From an uncultured Sutterella sp. (lineage in GTDB: Bacteria; Pseudomonadota; Gammaproteobacteria; Burkholderiales; Burkholderiaceae_F): DNA of 55,673 bases. The first letter of the stretch is position 1. Each line of letters begins with the position of its first letter. Below, one piece after another: positions 7,374 to 15,497 of this stretch. A program made the position numbers and the translations under genes. Location: assembly GCA_949287305.1 (NCBI GenBank), contig CASEFX010000018.1, positions 1 through 55,673 of the forward strand, read 5' to 3'. The notes under the pieces are model-generated. The model did not search any database and was not told the origin of the DNA. It worked only from the letters and a program-made list of their open reading frames with translations.

Positions 7374-8753
7374 TCAGTCAAGCGCCTCGAGCGCCTTTTC
7401 GTCGTACTCGATCGTGAGAACGACGCCGCAGCGTTCGGTCCCTTCGGGGAAATATTCCTTCGCGGCGTCTTCGAGCGCCTGGCGCATGCCGTCGGCGAAG
7501 ACCTGGCCGCCGAGGTCGGTTTCGACGCGAAGGCCCCGCAGGCGGCCGCGGAGGTCGAGAATCTCGAGGTGCAGGATGAGGACGTCGGCAAAGGAGAGCC
7601 GGACGTTCGCGCCGTTTTCGTTGACCCGGTCGGAATAGGTGACCCAGGCGGGAAGCGTCGGATGCGCTTCGTCCGCGGGACGCTCGCCGTTCAAGGGGAA
7701 GAGTTCCCGGTGATAGAGCCCCGCCGCCTGGCGCATCATCCAGGGAACGAGCTCGGACGGCGCCGTCTCGAGGACCGTGCGCGAGAACTCTTCGCGCGAG
7801 GGCAGGGCCGGACGGGCCTTTTCGGCCGGACGGTCGTCGTCCCGCTCGGACGAATCTTCTTCGCGTCGGGGCGTTTCTTCGGAGGCGGGCTCACCGTCGC
7901 GGTGCCGGCCCGTAAGGAGCTCCTCCATTTCCCGTAGCACGTCGGATGTTTCCTCCTCTTTGACGGGGCGCTCCTTTCGCTTGCGTTGAAAGCGCTTCTT
8001 TTCCTCCGGATTCGGATGGTCGATCGAGAGGGGATAGCCCGGCACGCCCGGACGAATGACGGAGCGCGCGTCGGCAAAGCCCACCGCGGCGAGGCTCGAG
8101 CGAAGCGTCTCGTCTTCGGCGGGGTAGAGTTCGGGGTCGAAGAGATAGTCGGGGGGCGAAGACTGAGCGTCGTCAAGGTTCGACGCGCGGGGCTCCTCCC
8201 AGCGGCGGCGAAGGAAGTAGTCGCTCGAGCCCGAGTCGACGATCGCGCGGCGCATCACCATGATGAGCGGAAAGAGCGCGAAGAAAAAGCCCGTGAAGAG
8301 GGAATGGAGCGAATAAAAGCCCAGCCCCAGGCCCGCGCAGATGACCACGGCGGCGGGGAAGGTCACGCGCCACTCGGTCATGGGAAGCGGGCCCTTCGTG
8401 CGGTCGTGCACGGCCATGCGCGGCTGCGCGGGGTCGTAGAAGACGCGCATCGTGCGGCCCACGGGCACGACGTCCTCCGCCGTAAAGACGGGCGGCAGCG
8501 ACGTGCGCACGTAGCGGCCGTTTCGCGCCTGAAAGAAGACGATTTCCCGCCAGGCGGTGCGGCCCTTTCGCTTGCCGTTCACTTCCACGAAGAGATTCGA
8601 CTGCTCCTTGATTTCGATGACGCGCGCATGGGTGCGCACGCCTTCGTGCGTAAGGCGCTGAATGGCGAGAGCGCGCCGAAGGTTTCGGTAAAACGAGGCG
8701 AGTCCGAGCCCCATGACAATGCCGAGGGCGCAGAGAAGAAGGAGGTTGTTCAT
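7374..8753 (-). CDS. DUF3592-like membrane protein with long cytoplasmic region
   Basis: 459 residues. An N-terminal membrane anchor (about 2-24) is followed by a beta-rich segment resembling DUF3592 (THARVIEIKEQ, then VFYDPAQP near 110) and two further hydrophobic helices (about 130-170). Residues 175-459 are soluble, very charged between 250 and 330 and again folded towards the C-terminus. I do not recognise the C-terminal part and assign no function. It is the first gene of a three-gene minus-strand operon with the ketosynthase-dehydratase and the RluA-like enzyme. The start has no good ribosome site. Confidence 0.6.
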   Translation of the reverse strand: MNNLLLLCALGIVMGLGLASFYRNLRRALAIQRLTHEGVRTHARVIEIKEQSNLFVEVNGKRKGRTAWREIVFFQARNGRYVRTSLPPVFTAEDVVPVGRTMRVFYDPAQPRMAVHDRTKGPLPMTEWRVTFPAAVVICAGLGLGFYSLHSLFTGFFFALFPLIMVMRRAIVDSGSSDYFLRRRWEEPRASNLDDAQSSPPDYLFDPELYPAEDETLRSSLAAVGFADARSVIRPGVPGYPLSIDHPNPEEKKRFQRKRKERPVKEEETSDVLREMEELLTGRHRDGEPASEETPRREEDSSERDDDRPAEKARPALPSREEFSRTVLETAPSELVPWMMRQAAGLYHRELFPLNGERPADEAHPTLPAWVTYSDRVNENGANVRLSFADVLILHLEILDLRGRLRGLRVETDLGGQVFADGMRQALEDAAKEYFPEGTERCGVVLTIEYDEKALEALD

Positions 8754-8878
8754 GAATTTCTTTTTTTATCGAAAACCGTCTGACGATTTTACCGAAAACG
8801 AAGGCGCCTCTTTGCCGGAATAGCGCCCCGTCGCTCGTTTTTCCACAAGTTTCTGGGCGCGGAAGACCAGAGGAAAAC

Positions 8879-10150
8879 TCAGGGCCGAAGGTAGCCGATC
8901 GGCACGACGAAGACGCCGTCGGCCTGACGGTAGGCGTATTGACCGGCCGCCGTGAGGACCATTCGAAAGGCGGGTTCGTGCATGCGCTCGGGATGGAGCT
9001 TGCGGGCGAGCCTGCCGAGTCTCGATGCGGCGTTTTCCGTTTCTTCAAAACCGCCGAGGCAAATGTTGACGAGGGCGAAGCTTCGGTTGCGGCGTTCGAG
9101 GACGGCGTCGCAGACGAGACCGCTTTTGTCGCGGTACTGATAGACCTCCGCATCCAGAGCGTCGGCGAAGACACGCAGATCCCGCAGAGCGAGATTCCAA
9201 AAGAGCGAGGAGAAAACTTCGGGACGACGCAGAAGCTCGTCGGGACCGAGACCGAGGGCAGCCGCGGCGATTGAGGGATCCGCAAAGTGACGCAGCGCCG
9301 AGGTGCGTCGGGCGGTGTAGCCGATCAGACGAGGGAGCCAGGCGGGAAGTTCCTCGATCAGAAAAATGCCTTCCAACGCCTTGAGATCGCTTCGGAGCGT
9401 CACTTCGCCCGGGGCGGTCGAAAATTCGTTCTTCCAGGTCCTCAGTAGGGCGGCGTTCGACGTAGCTTGTCCGAGGTTGCGGGCAAGAAGACGAAGAAGC
9501 CGGCGCAGGCGTTCGGGATCGCGCCGCACGCCGTCGAAGAGGGAAAGATCCGACCGGACAGACTCTTCCAGGTACTCGCGGGCATATTCCAAGGCCTTGT
9601 CGTCCTTTCGCTCGACGACCTCGGGCCAGCCGCCGCGGCAAAGCGCAAACGCCAAGTCTTCCGGGGAGAGGTCGCAGACGGCCGACACCTCCCGCTCGCC
9701 CTCAAAAAGCGTGCGAAGGCTGACGGTGCCGTTTGATTCGCCCGATTCCCAGAGCGTCATCGGGCGCATGCGAAGCCGCGAGATTCTTCCTGCACCTGAA
9801 TGAAAGATCTTTCTCGGGTCGGAGAGCTTTGCGGAGGCGGTGAGCAGAAATTGTCCGGGGTGGCTTCTTCGGTCGATTTCGCGGCGGGCAGTGTCCCAGA
9901 CCGCGGGAAAGCGTTGCCATTCGTCCAGAAGCATCGGCGCATCCCCTTCAAAGAGGAGCTCCGGTCGGAGGATAAGCCACGCATCCGCGTCGCGGCGGAC
10001 CGAGTCGAGCGCAAAAAGTCGTTCGCTTCGGCTGATACGCCTTGCGGTCGTCGTCTTCCCGCAGGCCCTCGGACCTTGGATAAGGACGCCGCCCAGGGCG
10101 GAAAGGTGCCTGGAAAGCAGACTTTCGAGAATTCGTTTTCGGTAGGACAT
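8879..10150 (-). CDS. AAA_14/DUF4143-type ATPase
   Basis: 423 residues. A P-loop GPRACGKTT (about 29-37) and a Walker B-like PMLLDEW (about 73-79) mark the AAA_14 ATPase. The C-terminal DUF4143 region normally carries an acidic/lysine pattern (EVD...ExK) reminiscent of nucleases. Here the matching part reads LVCDAVLE then LVNICLG, so the lysine and one acidic residue are missing. Function in this family is unknown; many members sit in accessory regions. The frame is open far upstream through lysR, but the ATG at 10150 has a GGAG site at good spacing and gives the usual length. It lies 41 bases after lysR on the same strand. A second member of the family lies at 44654-45823. Confidence 0.8.
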   Translation of the reverse strand: MSYRKRILESLLSRHLSALGGVLIQGPRACGKTTTARRISRSERLFALDSVRRDADAWLILRPELLFEGDAPMLLDEWQRFPAVWDTARREIDRRSHPGQFLLTASAKLSDPRKIFHSGAGRISRLRMRPMTLWESGESNGTVSLRTLFEGEREVSAVCDLSPEDLAFALCRGGWPEVVERKDDKALEYAREYLEESVRSDLSLFDGVRRDPERLRRLLRLLARNLGQATSNAALLRTWKNEFSTAPGEVTLRSDLKALEGIFLIEELPAWLPRLIGYTARRTSALRHFADPSIAAAALGLGPDELLRRPEVFSSLFWNLALRDLRVFADALDAEVYQYRDKSGLVCDAVLERRNRSFALVNICLGGFEETENAASRLGRLARKLHPERMHEPAFRMVLTAAGQYAYRQADGVFVVPIGYLRP

Positions 10151-10191
10151 CAATACCATTCTCCGGAGACAACATTGGACGGCGACGTTTG

Positions 10192-11169
10192 TTAAAGGCG
10201 CCCGAGCGGTCCCGGACGCCAGGCGTCCACTTCGCCGGGCTGCACGTGCAGGGCGTCGAGCATCATGCAACGCGCCCAGGAGAGAGCCGGATCCTTGTCG
10301 ATGTGTCGGTGCCAAATGAGGTGGGGCTCGAGAAGGAGTCCCGGCTGCGCCTGAGCGAGCACCGTGAGCGGCACGAGTTCGGACAATGCCTTGGCGGTGC
10401 GCCACGGGAGCGTCATGACGAGGTTTTGCCGCATGGCGACGAAGAAGGATCCGATCCAGTAGGGCGACCAGAAGACGGTTTCCTTGGTGGAGAGCGGAAT
10501 CGTGGCGGGGCCGGGGACCCCCTCGGCGGGACTGTCCGTGTCGGGGTGCACAGTGATTTGGGCACGGGGCTCGCGCTCGAGCGCAAGCGCGAGCGCCTGC
10601 GGGTCGGCGAGGAGCGCTTCGAGCGGATGGCCGCGGCGCACGACGTGTACGTAGGGCGTGCGCAGTAGTGGTGCGGACTCGAAGTCGGGCGGAAGATCGA
10701 CCGCGGGAAAAATCGCGAAGTCCAGATCCCCTTCGCGCAGGCGGCGGATCGTCGACTCTTCGTGCGGCGACACGGCAAACCCTGCCCGCGGTGCTACGGT
10801 GCGCAGCTTCGCCATGATCGGGTCGAGCGCAATGATGATCGCGTTGTCGAGACAGGCGATGTGAATGACGCGGATGAACTTGGCGGGCTCGAAGACGCTC
10901 TCTTCGCACAGTGACCGGAAGGTTTCAAGGAGGGGTTTTGCACGCTCGGCGATCGTGATCGCGCGGTGCGTGGGCAAAAGACCGCGCCCGTGACGCTCAA
11001 AGAGCGGATCCGAAAACACGGTTCGGGCCTTGGCGAGAAGGCGGCTCGCCTTCGGTTCGGAAATTCCGAGACGAAGAGCGGTGCGCCCGAGGTGGCGATG
11101 TTCGACGGCGACGACGAGGAAGGTGAGGAGTTCCTCGGTGACGCCCGAGTCCTTGAGATTGCGAATCAC
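10192..11169 (-). CDS. LysR-family transcriptional regulator
   Basis: 325 residues. The N-terminal winged helix (about 10-70) carries the expected H-T-H pattern (LGRTALRLGISEPKASRLLAK) and is followed by a periplasmic-binding-protein-like effector domain (about 95-310). It starts with GTG (11167-11169) behind an AAGGGA site. It reads away from assT and lies between an RHH protein gene (52 bases upstream) and the DUF4143-type ATPase (41 bases downstream), all in one direction, so it may control this group or the divergent assT operon. The effector is not predictable from sequence. Confidence 0.87.
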   Translation of the reverse strand: MIRNLKDSGVTEELLTFLVVAVEHRHLGRTALRLGISEPKASRLLAKARTVFSDPLFERHGRGLLPTHRAITIAERAKPLLETFRSLCEESVFEPAKFIRVIHIACLDNAIIIALDPIMAKLRTVAPRAGFAVSPHEESTIRRLREGDLDFAIFPAVDLPPDFESAPLLRTPYVHVVRRGHPLEALLADPQALALALEREPRAQITVHPDTDSPAEGVPGPATIPLSTKETVFWSPYWIGSFFVAMRQNLVMTLPWRTAKALSELVPLTVLAQAQPGLLLEPHLIWHRHIDKDPALSWARCMMLDALHVQPGEVDAWRPGPLGRL

Positions 11170-11221
11170 GAGAGTTTCCCTTGAATAACTGTAATTGTCG
11201 GCTTGGGATGCGTGGGAGACG

Positions 11222-11494
11222 TTATTTCCACCCGCGGTGTTTCTCGAGGAAACGTTGCCGCTTGCGCTTCGTTTCCTCGTCGGGGCCGTACTCTCGGTAG
11301 TCCGCCAAAGCCTGCCAAGCGGCGTCGTTTAGGGAAACGCTGGTCGTCACCGACCCGAAGGTCTCGTCAAAGAGCGCCTTCAGAGCTGAACGGATCACTG
11401 CTGTCCTGGTGGTTCGGCGTTGCGTCGCCAGGAACGTCAATTTTCGAGCTTCCTCTTCGGGAAGACGAATGGTGATGGTCTGAGAGTGTGGCAT
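11222..11494 (-). CDS. ribbon-helix-helix (CopG/Arc-type) DNA-binding protein
   Basis: 90 residues starting at ATG 11494, behind a GAGGA site. The N-terminus (TITIRLPEEEARKLTFLA) is a typical RHH beta strand, followed by two helices (RTTRTAVIRSALKALFDE); the C-terminal half is charged and could hold a toxin-interaction tail. It resembles antitoxins of type II systems, but no toxin gene adjoins it. The three 23-base repeats about 160 bases upstream (11651-11719) are plausible operators for autoregulation. The longer open frame to 11689 has no better start. Confidence 0.72.
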   Translation of the reverse strand: MPHSQTITIRLPEEEARKLTFLATQRRTTRTAVIRSALKALFDETFGSVTTSVSLNDAAWQALADYREYGPDEETKRKRQRFLEKHRGWK

Positions 11495-12050
11495 CGGGAT
11501 CCTCGACGTACTGCGTTGGGAATACATACGGATTGTGCGGCAATTTGTTCTTTCCCGCGGGAAAGCTACGGCAGGACCGGGGCGGCGTTCGAACAACCCG
11601 AAAGACTGAAAACGGTCCGGGGATCCTGCGTGGGAGCAGCCAAAATCGGCAGCAAAAAACAGCCAAATCCAACAGCAAAAACCGGCCAAATTTGTTGGTA
11701 AAAATCAGCCAAACCCGATAACGGTGAGAAAGCGGACCGTTGAAAAATACGGGTGTGACGGAGGAAATTTGCTGTGCTCCAATGAGAAAGAGTTGGCGGT
11801 GACTTGGATTTCGGTAGTCGCCTGCTTCCCTCTTGCAGGGGAAAAACGACGCAGAAGGTCAACAGATTCCTAACGCTCATTCTTTCAGAAATCGAATCGA
11901 AACGGGTCGATATTCGAATAAAAAACGAATGAAACCGATCATAGCGCCATGAAGGTGCCGCGGGCGAGAATGCCTCCACACCGTTACGGGGCCGATGGGG
12001 CGCACGCCGCGCCCGAGATGCTTCGCTCACTCAATCAAAGGAAACAACTC
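11495..12050. other. assT / RHH divergent intergenic region
   Basis: A 556-base gap that is more AT-rich than its neighbours, with no convincing gene. It must hold the promoters of the RHH-lysR group (minus) and of assT (plus). It contains the 23-base repeat array at 11651-11719 and a small AT-rich hairpin near 11913-11931 (ATTCG with CGAAT). Confidence 0.5.
11651..11719 (+). repeat. three tandem 23-base repeats
   Basis: Units start at 11651, 11674 and 11697, exactly 23 bases apart. Each contains a G(C/T)AAAAA run followed by (C/A/T)(A/G)GCCAAA. A degraded fourth copy matches only in its second half (about 11637-11650, CAGCCAAAATC). Twenty-three bases is two helical turns, so bound proteins would sit on one face. 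Likely an operator array for the RHH protein or LysR; not CRISPR-like (too short, no spacers). Confidence 0.7.
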
Positions 12051-13862
12051 ATGTCCATGTTCTTCCGTCTTTCCGCACTTGCCGTCGCCGCGAGCCTTTC
12101 CGTCGGCGCCTATGCCATGGGCGGCGCTTCGGGCCCGAAGACCACCTATCAGGTGCAGGGGCACCTCGGCGAAATCGTGGTGAATCCCTACAAGATCGCG
12201 CCGCTTACGGCTGTGATCCGCAACGGCGGCTATCAGATCGAAGACGCCCGCGTCACGATCCTTCCGAAGCCCGAAGGCGTGGAAATTTCCTACAAGGTGA
12301 GCCCGCGCATGCAGCTCACGCACGGCGGCGTTCCCGTGTTCGGTCTTTATCCCGACTACGTCAACAAGGTGAAGGTCGACTACACGCGCATCTTCAACGG
12401 CAAGAAGGAAAAGTTCTCGGACGTCTATGAAATCTACGGCTCGCCCATCTACGGCGAAAGCCAGGGTCTTCTCCACGAAAAGAGCGCGCTTCCGAAGGTG
12501 AAGCCCGTCAAGGTCGACAAAGACTTCAAGGACCGCCTCTATCTGCTCAACAACGCGGCCGACCTCGCGGGCAAGGCCTCGCACGCCGTCTGGAACAACC
12601 CCATGGGCGGCGCGCTCGAATGGAACTTCTATCCGCAAAACGGCATCGTCGACACCACGGGCGAATACCGCTGGTACATGTTCTCCGAACCCATCTACAA
12701 CCTCGACAGCCTCTACTACGGCGGCGACATGATGGGCTTCCGCCAGAACAAGGACGGGTCCTTCACCTGGGGCTACGGCCAGCGCTACGTCAAGTACGAC
12801 CTGATGGGCCGCGAAATCTGGAACCGCCGACTCCCCGTTTCCTACAACGACTTCTCGCACTCGATGGACCCGGCGCAAAACGGCAACTACTTCCTGCGCG
12901 TCGCCTCCTCGAACGTGAAGCTCGCCAACGGCAAGAACGTGCGCACGGTGCGCGACGTGATCGCCGAAATCGATGAAAACGGCTACGTCGTCGATGAATT
13001 CCGCCTCTTCGACATTCTCGATCCGTATCGTTCCGACGTGATCAAGGCGCTCGACCAGGGAGCCGTCTGCCTCAACATCGACGCTTCGAAGGCCGGCAAG
13101 ACGCTCTCCGAAGACGACATCAAGGCCCTGAACGAATCCGATCAGTACGGCGACATCGCCGGCACGGGCGTGGGCCGCAACTGGGCGCACGTCAACTCCG
13201 TCGACTACGATCCGACCGACGACTCGATCATCATTTCGTCGCGCCATCAGTCGGCCATCATCAAGATCGGCCGCGACAAGAAGGTGAAGTGGATCCTAGG
13301 CGCGCCGCGCGGCTGGAAGGGCGACTTCGCGAAGAAGGTCCTGAAGCCCGTCGACAAGAACGGCAAGGCGATCCCCTGCACGGACGCGACCTGCGAAGGC
13401 GGCTTCGACTGGACGTGGACGCAGCACACGGCCTTCCGCATCGACTCGATGAGCAAGGACGGCGTCGTCTACCTCACGGCCTTCGACAACGGGGACGCCC
13501 GCGGCATGGAACAGCCCGCGCTGCCGGAAATGAAGTACTCGCGCGCCGTCGTCTACAAGGTCGATGAAAAGGCCGGTACGGTCGAACAGATCTGGACCTT
13601 CGGTGAAGAGCGCGGTCACGACTGGTTCAGCCCGGTGACGTCGATTGCCGAATACCACGCCGACAAGAATTCGATCTTTGTTTATTCCGCCACCGCCGGT
13701 GCGTCGTTTGACGTGACGACGGGCGCCTTCACCTCGGCGCCGAACCCGTACATGATGGAATTCCGCTGGGGCGAAAAGGAACCGGCCGTGGAAATGCGCG
13801 TCGAATCGACGACGGGCTATCAGGCGATGCCGGTCGACATCTCGATCGCCTTCGAAAAGTAA
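12051..13862 (+). CDS. assT: periplasmic arylsulfate sulfotransferase AssT
   Basis: 603 residues. It transfers sulfate from a phenolic sulfate ester to another phenol without PAPS. A signal peptide occupies about residues 1-22 (ending AYA). The active-site set known from the uropathogenic E. coli enzyme is recognisable: H270 (NDFSHSMD), H380 (NWAHVNS), R398 (SSRHQS) and the nucleophilic histidine H459 (WTQHTAF). C443 and C448 (PCTDATC) match the essential disulfide just before the nucleophile. That explains the dsbL-dsbI pair downstream. The start ATG at 12051 follows AAAGGA. Codon use is like the surrounding genes. In gut bacteria the enzyme acts on phenolic sulfates in bile and diet. Confidence 0.95.
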   Translation: MSMFFRLSALAVAASLSVGAYAMGGASGPKTTYQVQGHLGEIVVNPYKIAPLTAVIRNGGYQIEDARVTILPKPEGVEISYKVSPRMQLTHGGVPVFGLYPDYVNKVKVDYTRIFNGKKEKFSDVYEIYGSPIYGESQGLLHEKSALPKVKPVKVDKDFKDRLYLLNNAADLAGKASHAVWNNPMGGALEWNFYPQNGIVDTTGEYRWYMFSEPIYNLDSLYYGGDMMGFRQNKDGSFTWGYGQRYVKYDLMGREIWNRRLPVSYNDFSHSMDPAQNGNYFLRVASSNVKLANGKNVRTVRDVIAEIDENGYVVDEFRLFDILDPYRSDVIKALDQGAVCLNIDASKAGKTLSEDDIKALNESDQYGDIAGTGVGRNWAHVNSVDYDPTDDSIIISSRHQSAIIKIGRDKKVKWILGAPRGWKGDFAKKVLKPVDKNGKAIPCTDATCEGGFDWTWTQHTAFRIDSMSKDGVVYLTAFDNGDARGMEQPALPEMKYSRAVVYKVDEKAGTVEQIWTFGEERGHDWFSPVTSIAEYHADKNSIFVYSATAGASFDVTTGAFTSAPNPYMMEFRWGEKEPAVEMRVESTTGYQAMPVDISIAFEK

Positions 13863-13874
13863 GCGTTTGAGAAA

Positions 13875-13979
13875 GGGCGGTTCGCCGCCCCTTCCACCCG
13901 TTTTTCCATACATACGTCGGGACGGCTCTTATCTCAAGGCCGTCCCGCAAGATTGAAAGAGGAGAGGACCGCGGTCCTC
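13875..13979 (+). promoter_or_regulatory. three consecutive hairpins between assT and dsbL
   Basis: Three stems are present: GGGCGG-TTCG-CCGCCC (13875-13890), GGGACGGC with GCCGTCCC (13919-13926 with 13939-13946), and a perfect 16-base palindrome (13964-13979, AGGACCGCGGTCCT core). The first is followed 12 bases later by GTTTTT and may be a partial terminator. The last ends just before the dsbL ribosome site. They probably set the assT:dsbL mRNA ratio by stabilising or trimming the transcript. Confidence 0.6.
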
Positions 13980-14003
13980 CCCGCAAAAAGGACACACGTA
14001 AAC

Positions 14004-14660
14004 ATGCTTCGCCGAACCTTCATCAAATCCTGCGCCGCGCTTTCGCTTTGCGCTGCGCTCCCCGCCATGGCCTTCACGGAAGGCACGGACTTCGTCGCGC
14101 TTGAAAAGCCGATCGCCGACTGGCAGGGCTCCATCGTCAAGATCTGGTCCTACGACTGCCCGTTCTGCTACAAGTACGACGCCGGGGTCGACCCCAAAGT
14201 TCTCCCTGCCGCCGAAAAGGCCACGGGTCTTCCCTTCCGCATGATTCACCTTGAAACGAAGGGGAAGTACGGCCGCGCCGCGAGCGAATTCCTCGCGATG
14301 TGCGAACTGCGCGACAAGGCCGCGGGCAAGACCGTGCACGACAAGGAAAGTCTCTACAAGAAGGCCAAGGACGCCTGGTACCTCGCCTACCACAAGAAGG
14401 GCGAACGCTGGGCTTCGGGCGAAGAGGCGTTCCTCAAGACCGCGTTCGACGCGACCGGCATCACGGCCGAAGACTTCGCCGCCGCCCGCAAGACCGCCGA
14501 AGTCGTGAAGCTTGCCGACAGCTGGAAGGTTTCCTACGACGTCGCGAAGCTTCAGGGCGTTCCCGCCTACGTCGTGAACGGCAAGTGGCTCGTCATGACG
14601 AAGTCGATCCGCGGCTTCAAGGGCTTTGAATCGCTTCTGACCGAACTCGCCGCCAAGTAA
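14004..14660 (+). CDS. dsbL: DsbA-like thiol oxidase DsbL
   Basis: 218 residues with a signal peptide (1-23) and a thioredoxin fold. The active site CPFC (52-55) follows IWSYD. CPFC is the motif of DsbL, the AssT-dedicated oxidase of uropathogenic E. coli, rather than the CPHC of housekeeping DsbA. The cis-Pro loop is GVPAYVVN near residue 195. It would form the AssT C443-C448 disulfide and be reoxidised by DsbI. Signal-peptide cysteines C10 and C16 lie outside the mature protein. The start has an AAAAGGA site. Confidence 0.92.
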   Translation: MLRRTFIKSCAALSLCAALPAMAFTEGTDFVALEKPIADWQGSIVKIWSYDCPFCYKYDAGVDPKVLPAAEKATGLPFRMIHLETKGKYGRAASEFLAMCELRDKAAGKTVHDKESLYKKAKDAWYLAYHKKGERWASGEEAFLKTAFDATGITAEDFAAARKTAEVVKLADSWKVSYDVAKLQGVPAYVVNGKWLVMTKSIRGFKGFESLLTELAAK

Positions 14661-14689
14661 GGGCTTCCTTCCCAAACACTCTCCCCTGA

Positions 14690-14728
14690 GGGGCGCGATC
14701 CTTCTTCGGGCGCGCCCCTTGTTTTTTC
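14690..14728 (+). terminator. intrinsic terminator between dsbL and dsbI
   Basis: An 8-bp stem (GGGGCGCG at 14690-14697 with CGCGCCCC at 14711-14718) followed by TTGTTTTTTCCC. It sits inside the presumed operon, 29 bases after dsbL and 20 before dsbI, so dsbI is either made by read-through or has its own promoter. Confidence 0.85.
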
Positions 14729-14747
14729 CCTTCTCGGAACTTTCCGC

Positions 14748-15401
14748 ATGTCCCAACAACATTCCTTCTCCGACCTTCTGGCCCGTCTGCAGTCGCAACG
14801 CTGGCCCTGGGTCGTGATCGCCTTTCTGAGCGTCGCGCTCGTCGTCATCGCGCACAACGTCTTTCAGGTGTGGCTTTACATGAAACCCTGCGAGCAGTGC
14901 GTCTACATCCGTTTCGGCTTTCTCGTGATCGCTCTCGGTGCGCTCTTTCCGATCCTCGCGCCCAAGGCCTTCTGGTCGAAGATCGTCGCGACGGTTCTCG
15001 GTTGCTACGGCGCGATCTACGGTCTGATGTGCTCGATCAAACTCTCGAACATTCACCACGCCATTCACTCGGACGATCTCGACGCGATGTTCGGGATGCA
15101 GGGGTGCTCCCTCGAACCCCACTATCCCTTCGGGCTGCCGCTTGAGAAATGGGCGCCCGACTGGTTCCTCCCGACGGGCGACTGCGGCTACGACAATTCC
15201 GACGTTCCGGTCGGAACGGTCCTCTCACCGCTCCAGGAATCGATCATCAACATGTACAACGACGCGGGCGGCTGGTACCTGATTCCGCCCTACAAGTTCA
15301 TGTCGATGGCGCAGTGCTGCGAACTCGCCTTCGGCGTGGCGCTGCTTCTTGTTCTCGCGCTCGCCTGGGGCGCGGTGAAGGACAAGATGGCGTCCCGCTG
15401 A
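14748..15401 (+). CDS. dsbI: inner-membrane disulfide oxidase DsbI (DsbB family)
   Basis: 217 residues with four hydrophobic segments (about 21-40, 55-72, 80-97, 190-210). It carries the quinone-coupled Cys pair C48-E-Q-C51 and the second periplasmic pair C120/C146 in the long loop. The extended loop between helices 3 and 4 distinguishes DsbI from DsbB. It would pass electrons from DsbL to quinone. Gene order assT-dsbL-dsbI is the same as in uropathogenic E. coli. No obvious ribosome site precedes ATG 14748. Confidence 0.9.
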   Translation: MSQQHSFSDLLARLQSQRWPWVVIAFLSVALVVIAHNVFQVWLYMKPCEQCVYIRFGFLVIALGALFPILAPKAFWSKIVATVLGCYGAIYGLMCSIKLSNIHHAIHSDDLDAMFGMQGCSLEPHYPFGLPLEKWAPDWFLPTGDCGYDNSDVPVGTVLSPLQESIINMYNDAGGWYLIPPYKFMSMAQCCELAFGVALLLVLALAWGAVKDKMASR

Positions 15402-15429
15402 TTCCGCGTCAATTCTCCTCACAAACCAA

Positions 15430-15466
15430 GCCCGCCCGCGTCCCGATGGGACGCAGGCGGGCTTTT
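15430..15466. terminator. bidirectional terminator, dsbI / substrate-binding gene
   Basis: A 15-bp stem with one C-A mismatch (15430-15444 with 15448-15462) and a 3-base loop, followed by TTTT on the plus strand and a T-rich run on the minus strand. It sits between convergent genes. Confidence 0.88.
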
Positions 15467-15497
15467 CCCATTGCACGGCAGAGTATGAAGAACGTCC

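Noticed and set aside
5727..7937. 736-residue plus-strand frame opposite the ketosynthase-dehydratase gene
   Set aside because: Composition typical of an antisense frame; the minus-strand protein has all catalytic residues.
10151..10909. Upstream extension of the DUF4143-type ATPase frame
   Set aside because: It overlaps lysR in another frame and is Arg/Ala/Pro-rich; the start at 10150 has a proper ribosome site and family length.
11637..11719. CRISPR array
   Set aside because: The 23-base units are tandem without spacers and there are no cas genes.
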